NCBI GenBank assembly: GCA_025963815.1
Contig: JAOQAA010000530.1
Coordinates: forward strand, 1 to 9,788
Direction: 5' to 3'
Length of the DNA stretch: 9,788 bases
From: Capsulimonas sp.
GTDB lineage: Bacteria > Armatimonadota > Armatimonadia > Armatimonadales > Capsulimonadaceae
Below, piece by piece: positions 6,643 through 9,788 of the stretch; the first letter of the stretch is position 1, and each line of letters starts with the position of its first letter. The notes below the pieces were generated by a model. That model searched no databases and had not been told where the DNA came from. It saw nothing but the letters and a program-made list of their open reading frames with translations. Position numbers and translations under genes: made by a program.

Positions 6643-6859
6643 ACAATGCCTCTAAGACCCCAAGCTCAACATATTGCCATGACATGAGGCGAGTTCGCGA
6701 CGCTTGCTTACGCTTGCGCTTCAATTCGCTCGGCTTTTCGTAATAGTCATAACGCCGCTTGTGCCGAGGACGATTGTTCTCGCGCCGTACGCGTTTTCGT
6801 AGTTCGATCAGAGCTCGGTCGAGGCTTTCGTATTCGCTAACAACAACATAGGATCCCAT
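6641..6859 (-). CDS. rpsU: Small ribosomal subunit protein bS21-like
   Basis: A 72-aa, very basic protein. ESLDRALIELRKRV (about residues 11-24) is the start of bS21, normally ExxdxALrrFKR, and YYEKPSELKRKRKQASRTR (about 39-57) matches the conserved YEKPxxkRkRkk segment. bS21 sits on the 30S platform next to the 3' end of 16S rRNA and helps base-pairing with the Shine-Dalgarno sequence. Two things are odd. A 15-residue non-basic tail (LMSWQYVELGVLEAL) replaces the usual Lys/Arg-rich end. The N-terminal part is slightly longer than usual (MGSYVVVSEY). The ribosome binding site before the ATG is weak (GTGGA). It lies 127 bp downstream of rsmA on the same strand and may be read from there or from a TACAAT box in the gap. 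It could be a second bS21 paralogue, which this window cannot show. Confidence 0.8.
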   Translation of the reverse strand: MGSYVVVSEYESLDRALIELRKRVRRENNRPRHKRRYDYYEKPSELKRKRKQASRTRLMSWQYVELGVLEAL

Positions 6860-6901
6860 TCCACTGCGTCTTGATGGCTAACGCGGGCCAGTGTAAGGAT
6901 T

Positions 6902-6955
6902 CGGGCGATGCCCGGTGATGTTCGGCCTTCAATCGGCCGAGATATTGCCATTGTA
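6902..6955 (-). promoter_or_regulatory. Candidate rpsU -10 box and structured leader
   Basis: On the minus strand TACAAT (6950-6955) lies about 90 nt before the rpsU ATG; no good -35 box stands at 16-18 bp, so the promoter call is weak. Downstream are two small hairpins, TCGGCC/GGCCGA (6922-6940) and CGGGC/GCCCG (6902-6914), without U-runs. They could be leader structure for autoregulation, as for several ribosomal protein mRNAs, but there is no direct evidence for that. Confidence 0.3.
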
Positions 6956-6986
6956 CATCAAATGGGCGGCAAACGCGAGTGCGTAT

Positions 6987-7853
6987 TTATAGGCCTGCAT
7001 CCGCCAATTTCACAAACTCCGCCACTGATAATGTCTCTCCTCGCCTCTGCGGATCGATCCCCGCCGCGCTGAGCGCCTTTGCCGCCTTGTCTCGATCCCA
7101 GCCTAACGCCGGATCGCCTGTCAGGGCGTTGGGCAGCGCTTTGCGGCGCTGGCCGAAGGCGGCGCGGACGACGGCGAAGAAGGTCGGCTCGTCCTGAGCG
7201 CGGATTGGCGGATCGGTGTAGGGCGTGAGTCGGACGATGGCGCTATCGACATCGGGGGCCGGGAGGAAGACGCGGCGGGAGACGGTCGCGATGATCTCCA
7301 CCTTGGAATGATACTGGGCGTAGACGCTGAGCGAGCCGTAGTCGGATGTCGCGGGCTTGGCGGCGAGGCGCAGGGCGACTTCTTTCTGAACCAACAGCAC
7401 GATCACTTTGATACGGTCTTTGTTCTCGACCATTGTCGTCAGCAAAGGCGTTGTGATGTTGTAGGGGATATTGGCGATGGTGTGGACGGGCTTGTCGCCC
7501 GAAAACTGCGCGCGCAGGAAGACAGGCCAGTCTAAAGACAGAGCGTCGGCGGAGACGACGCTGACTTGCGTCAACGGCCCGACGGTTTCTTCGAGGACCG
7601 GCAGCAAGTCCCGGTCGATCTCCACGGTCACCACGCGACCGTCCGGGGTGACCGTCTCGCCGAGGGCGCGGGTCAGAACGCCGAGGCCGGCGCCGATCTC
7701 CAGGACTTGATCGCCGGGGCCGATCCCGCCGGCGGCGACGATCTTGGCGAGCATGTTGGCGTCGATGAGGAAGTTCTGGCCGAAGCGGCGGCGGGGGCGC
7801 AGTTCGTGACGCTTTAAAAGCGCGGAAACGACGGCGGGGCTGGAAAGATTCAT
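6987..7853 (-). CDS. rsmA: 16S rRNA (adenine(1518)-N(6)/adenine(1519)-N(6))-dimethyltransferase RsmA (KsgA)
   Basis: Transfers four methyl groups from S-adenosylmethionine to two adjacent adenines in the 3'-terminal hairpin of 16S rRNA, a late check in 30S assembly. The 288-aa product shows RRRFGQNFLID (21-31), the SAM loop EIGAGLGVLT (52-60), VEID (76-79), D102 in SADAL, the catalytic NIPYNIT (127-133, NLPY in most relatives), VQKEVALRL, FLPAPDVDSAIVRL and a C-terminal helical domain. I chose the ATG at 7851-7853. The frame stays open to 7958, but those 35 extra codons run through the terminator of the gene before and encode nothing like the family N-terminus. No Shine-Dalgarno sequence precedes this ATG, whereas a TACAAT box ends 6 nt upstream, which suggests a leaderless mRNA. 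Neighbours are a 3D-domain protein upstream and rpsU downstream. Confidence 0.96.
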   Translation of the reverse strand: MNLSSPAVVSALLKRHELRPRRRFGQNFLIDANMLAKIVAAGGIGPGDQVLEIGAGLGVLTRALGETVTPDGRVVTVEIDRDLLPVLEETVGPLTQVSVVSADALSLDWPVFLRAQFSGDKPVHTIANIPYNITTPLLTTMVENKDRIKVIVLLVQKEVALRLAAKPATSDYGSLSVYAQYHSKVEIIATVSRRVFLPAPDVDSAIVRLTPYTDPPIRAQDEPTFFAVVRAAFGQRRKALPNALTGDPALGWDRDKAAKALSAAGIDPQRRGETLSVAEFVKLADAGL

Positions 7854-7859
7854 GAGGGC

Positions 7860-7865
7860 ATTGTA
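7860..7865 (-). promoter_or_regulatory. Candidate -10 box giving a leaderless rsmA transcript
   Basis: TACAAT on the minus strand is separated from the rsmA ATG by six bases, so +1 would be the A of the ATG. The -35 region is poor (GTGAGC at 17 bp). A promoter is expected here because an intrinsic terminator closes the preceding gene and the ATG lacks a ribosome binding site. Confidence 0.4.
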
Positions 7866-7900
7866 CCTGATGCTGAGAAATGGCTCACGGCGGCGGACAG

Positions 7901-7928
7901 AAAAAAGGCCCCGGCGAGTCGCCGGGGC
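7901..7928 (-). terminator. Intrinsic terminator of the 3D-domain protein gene
   Basis: In minus-strand RNA the 9-bp stem GCCCCGGCG/CGCCGGGGC (7920-7928 with 7908-7916) around a 3-nt loop is followed by C and six U (7901-7906). It lies 35 bp after the stop codon and separates this gene from rsmA. Confidence 0.9.
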
Positions 7929-7963
7929 TATTCTTGCGTTCGTACTAGACTTTGTCAAAGGGA

Positions 7964-8953
7964 TTAGTGGGGGCTGTCGAGCACCCAGACTTTGACATGC
8001 TTGCGGCCAACATTGTTGGCTTCGCGGAATGTATTATGGCCGAGGTCCACGCGGCATCCCTTGATGGCGCCGCCCGTGTCTCCGGCGACGGCGTAACCGT
8101 AGCCTTCGATGTAAAGACGGGAGTGGAGACGGATCACGCGGGGGTCGACCGCCACGACGCCGTAGCCGGCGCGCATTCCCGTGGCGCAGATGCCGCGTCC
8201 ATTGCCTTCATGCGGCGAATAACCGGTCGCCACCATATTGATCATGCGCAGACGCTGGTAGCCGCCGCGCGACGGAAGCGCGCGTGCGACTTGCCGGACG
8301 CCGCCGAGGGTTTCTTCGTTCTGCGCCGGCGTTGTGACGACCTTGGAGACGAGCTTGCGGCTTGTCAGACGTTCGTTCCGGTAAGTCGCGAGGAATGTCT
8401 TGGTGAGAACGCCCGGACGCCCGTGGGAGCCCTTGACGATCCGACCGGGAGCAACATCCTTGCTCATACGGAAGACGGTCTTGTAAGGGACCGCCGCAGT
8501 TTCGGTCTGCTTCTCCGTGCGGACACGGATAATCGTGATCGGCGTGCCGGTGGTCACGGAAGCGGTGAGCGGGGGAGCGACTTTGTCGCTGGAGCTGAGG
8601 GTGATCTTAAGGTCTTGCAGCGCGTCCGCGACAGTGCGGCCGACTGTTTGGAAGATCTTCGCGGGCTGAGCGCCATCCGTCACGAGAACGGTGGACGTCT
8701 CCGCGCCAGCGGCGGGATCGGGAGCGCCTTGCGCCGTAGAATCCGAAACGGGCGCGTTCTGCGCCAGGACTGCGAACGGGCTCAGCAGCGTCACCGTCGC
8801 AAATACTCCAGCGACGGCGAGATAAGAAATTGAGCGAGCGGAAGTCTTTCTCCGGGTCGCTTTCGAGTTTGCGCACGTGTGGGAATCGACTGCGCCGGAC
8901 ATTGCTTGTCCAGATACGCTCCGAGTCACGTGCGTCGTTTGTGTGTTTCGCAA
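7964..8953 (-). CDS. Secreted UBL/G5/3D-domain protein (YabE/RpfB-like cell-wall factor)
   Basis: Probable exported or membrane-anchored peptidoglycan-acting protein, 329 aa. A basic 41-residue N-region leads into a hydrophobic segment (about 42-65) ending FAVLA|Q, a plausible signal peptidase site. A DUF348/ubiquitin-like region follows (about 90-145: TVGRTVADALQDLKI). Then comes a G5 domain (about 145-220: VPYKTVFRMSKDVAPGRIVKGSHGRPG, TYRNERLTSRKLVS). The C-terminal 3D domain (about 238-329) has the three aspartates in VAVDPRVI, GDTGGAIKG and RVDLG. The 3D domain shares a double-psi barrel fold with MltA-type lytic transglycosylases. I chose a TTG start because GGAGGAG stands 5 nt upstream; an internal ATG at codon 18 has no such site. 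It precedes rsmA, as yabE precedes rnmV-ksgA in Bacillus and rpfB precedes ksgA in Actinobacteria. No lysozyme-like Rpf domain is present. A strong promoter and its own terminator make it a single-gene unit. Confidence 0.88.
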   Translation of the reverse strand: MRNTQTTHVTRSVSGQAMSGAVDSHTCANSKATRRKTSARSISYLAVAGVFATVTLLSPFAVLAQNAPVSDSTAQGAPDPAAGAETSTVLVTDGAQPAKIFQTVGRTVADALQDLKITLSSSDKVAPPLTASVTTGTPITIIRVRTEKQTETAAVPYKTVFRMSKDVAPGRIVKGSHGRPGVLTKTFLATYRNERLTSRKLVSKVVTTPAQNEETLGGVRQVARALPSRGGYQRLRMINMVATGYSPHEGNGRGICATGMRAGYGVVAVDPRVIRLHSRLYIEGYGYAVAGDTGGAIKGCRVDLGHNTFREANNVGRKHVKVWVLDSPH

Positions 8954-9063
8954 ATGGTCTCCTCCTCAGGTTTGGGTTGCACGCGGACCGGACACCTCCG
9001 GAACGCGCCATGCCGGAACGCCTTATGGCGAGCCGACCTTTGCTAGTTCATCAACGCACCGGG

Positions 9064-9093
9064 ATTATCTCATATGATATGTGGGTATGTCAA
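9064..9093 (-). promoter_or_regulatory. Promoter of the 3D-domain protein gene
   Basis: On the minus strand TTGACA (9088-9093) is followed after 18 bp by GATAAT (9064-9069), preceded by TGA as an extended -10 element. The predicted start is near 9057, giving a leader of about 103 nt that ends in GAGGAGGAGACCAT before the TTG start codon. Confidence 0.75.
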
Positions 9094-9176
9094 CGCGACT
9101 GTTTTCGTTAAATCCTTGTTAAGCACAGCGTTCACTATTGTTGATATTCGTAGACACAAAAATAATTAATAAAAGT

Positions 9177-9205
9177 TTGACATCGATACTAGATTATGGT
9201 AAAAT
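9177..9205 (+). promoter_or_regulatory. Promoter of the Rad52-like gene
   Basis: Perfect TTGACA (9177-9182), 17 bp, TAAAAT (9200-9205) with TGG just before it as an extended -10. The predicted start is near 9212, leaving an 84-nt leader. This near-consensus promoter would be strong unless repressed, which fits the operator-like box directly downstream. Confidence 0.8.
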
Positions 9206-9217
9206 ATCTCTGTTAGT

Positions 9218-9231
9218 CGAACAGGTGTTTG
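9218..9231 (+). promoter_or_regulatory. LexA (SOS)-like operator box
   Basis: CGAACAGGTGTTTG fits the Bacillus-type LexA/DinR consensus CGAACRNRYGTTYC at 13 of 14 positions; the last base is G instead of C. It lies about 6 to 19 bp past the predicted transcription start, where a repressor would block the promoter. LexA specificity in this phylum is not known to me, so the link is inferred from the Gram-positive motif. Confidence 0.6.
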
Positions 9232-9295
9232 AATGAAAAACTACACTTTCAAGGCGCCATGAGATGATTGTTGACCAGGTTTAAGGAGCAAAGTA

Positions 9296-9788
9296 ATGAC
9301 GTTTGATCCGAATCGGCATTTGATCAAAGTGCAGGGAGGCCGATCCTATCTTCCGGTATCGGCCCGTTTGATATGGTTCCGGAGCGAGCATCCGGACTGG
9401 GGAATCGAGACCGAGCCGATCACAATCGACTCCGACAAGAACTATGCGATCTTCCGCGCGAGGATCTATAACGCCGAGGGCCGATTGATGGCGATGGGCA
9501 CCAAGAAAGAAGATATCAAGGGGTTCGGCGATTATATTGAAAAGGCCGAAACCGGCGCCGTCGGCCGCGCGCTGGCGCTGTGCGGGTACGGCACGCAGTT
9601 CGCGCCGGAGCTTGACGAAGTCAGCAGCGGCCGCCTCGCCGACAGCCCGCAGGGCGGTTTCGACCGGCCCCAGGGCGGAAACGGCCAGGACCGCTTCCAA
9701 GGAAAGGGCAACGGACGCTTCGACCGCGTTCCCTCTACCGTCCCGCGCTTCGATTCCGGACCGGACAACAATCGTCCCCAGCGCCCCG
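9296..9788 (+). CDS. Rad52/ERF-like single-strand annealing protein family (C-terminus cut by window edge)
   Basis: The gene is partial: 164 codons, running off the right edge. The ATG has AAGGAG 7 nt upstream. Residues 1-105 look like a compact domain: MTFDPNRHLIKVQGG, YLPVSARLIWFRSEHPDWGIE, FRARIYNAEGRLMAMGTK, and YIEKAETGAVGRALALCGYGTQ (80-101). The E(T)xAxGRALAxxGYGT pattern followed by FAPELDE is the hallmark I associate with Rad52/ERF-type DNA single-strand annealing and Rad22-like proteins, and with uncharacterised relatives in Chloroflexota, Firmicutes and phages. From about residue 110 the sequence turns into a Gly/Gln/Phe/Asp/Arg-rich low-complexity tail (GGFDRPQGG, DRFQGKGNGRFDR), like the tails of SSB and other nucleic-acid-binding proteins. 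A strong promoter with a LexA-like box lies in front, which suggests a damage-induced DNA-repair role. Gene reality is very likely; function is inferred from the motif. Confidence 0.75.
   Translation, partial: MTFDPNRHLIKVQGGRSYLPVSARLIWFRSEHPDWGIETEPITIDSDKNYAIFRARIYNAEGRLMAMGTKKEDIKGFGDYIEKAETGAVGRALALCGYGTQFAPELDEVSSGRLADSPQGGFDRPQGGNGQDRFQGKGNGRFDRVPSTVPRFDSGPDNNRPQRP

Larger units (their letters stand above)
8954..9295. other. Divergent intergenic region between the 3D-protein and Rad52-like genes
   Basis: These 342 bp are clearly more AT-rich than the surroundings, above all 9120-9240. They hold the 3D-gene leader, with GCGTTCCGG twice on the minus strand (within 8996-9024), two divergent promoters with perfect TTGACA boxes 83 bp apart, a LexA-like box (9218-9231) and a 9-codon open frame (9233-9262). 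No longer gene or RNA gene is recognised. Confidence 0.7.

Noticed and set aside
7854..7958. N-terminal extension of RsmA by 35 residues
   Set aside because: It would translate through the intrinsic terminator of the preceding gene and does not resemble the family N-terminus.
7952..8833. 293-codon plus-strand frame opposite the 3D-domain gene
   Set aside because: It is antisense to a clear UBL/G5/3D protein, and its translation shows no family features.
8607..9011. 134-codon minus-strand frame overlapping the start of the 3D-domain gene
   Set aside because: It is out of frame with the domain-bearing reading, Arg-rich like typical shadow frames, and lacks its own ribosome binding site.
9281..9700. 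139-codon minus-strand frame opposite the Rad52-like gene
   Set aside because: It is antisense to a frame with its own promoter, ribosome binding site and family signature; no features of its own.

Overview
The window is about 60% G+C and looks like chromosomal DNA of a free-living, probably diderm bacterium. The gene set, the TTG start codons and the general look of the proteins suggest Armatimonadota (Capsulimonas-like) or a related deep-branching phylum; this is an impression from protein style, not a search result. Nine genes can be supported. No transposase, CRISPR array, rRNA or tRNA is visible.

Left block (1-1784, minus strand): the N-terminal part of a family 2 glycosyltransferase runs off the left edge. 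Upstream of it is a DEAD-box RNA helicase with a Gly/Arg-rich tail, closed by an intrinsic terminator. A 473-bp divergent intergenic region follows (1785-2257). It holds two back-to-back promoters, a roughly 220-nt helicase leader, and a pair of palindromic 51-bp units arranged as an inverted repeat immediately before mnmG.

Middle block (2258-6590, plus strand): mnmG (tRNA wobble-uridine modification); then, behind its own strong promoter, a secreted SurA/PrsA-like parvulin foldase; then, 30 bp later and probably cotranscribed, a Gfo/Idh/MocA oxidoreductase ending at a strong terminator.

Right block (6641-8953, minus strand): a secreted UBL/G5/3D-domain cell-wall protein, rsmA (ksgA, 16S rRNA dimethyladenosine transferase) and a bS21-like rpsU. 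The 3D-protein/rsmA pairing recalls yabE-rnmV-ksgA of Bacillus and rpfB-ksgA of Actinobacteria. Helicase, MnmG, RsmA and bS21 give the window a ribosome and tRNA maturation theme.

Right edge (9296-9788, plus strand): the N-terminal 164 codons of a protein with a Rad52/ERF-like single-strand-annealing region and a Gly/Gln/Arg/Phe-rich tail. Its strong promoter is followed at once by CGAACAGGTGTTTG, which matches the Gram-positive-type LexA (SOS) box at 13 of 14 positions. This little-described, apparently SOS-controlled DNA-repair gene is the most interesting functional lead. The covarying inverted-repeat pair at mnmG is the most interesting structural one.
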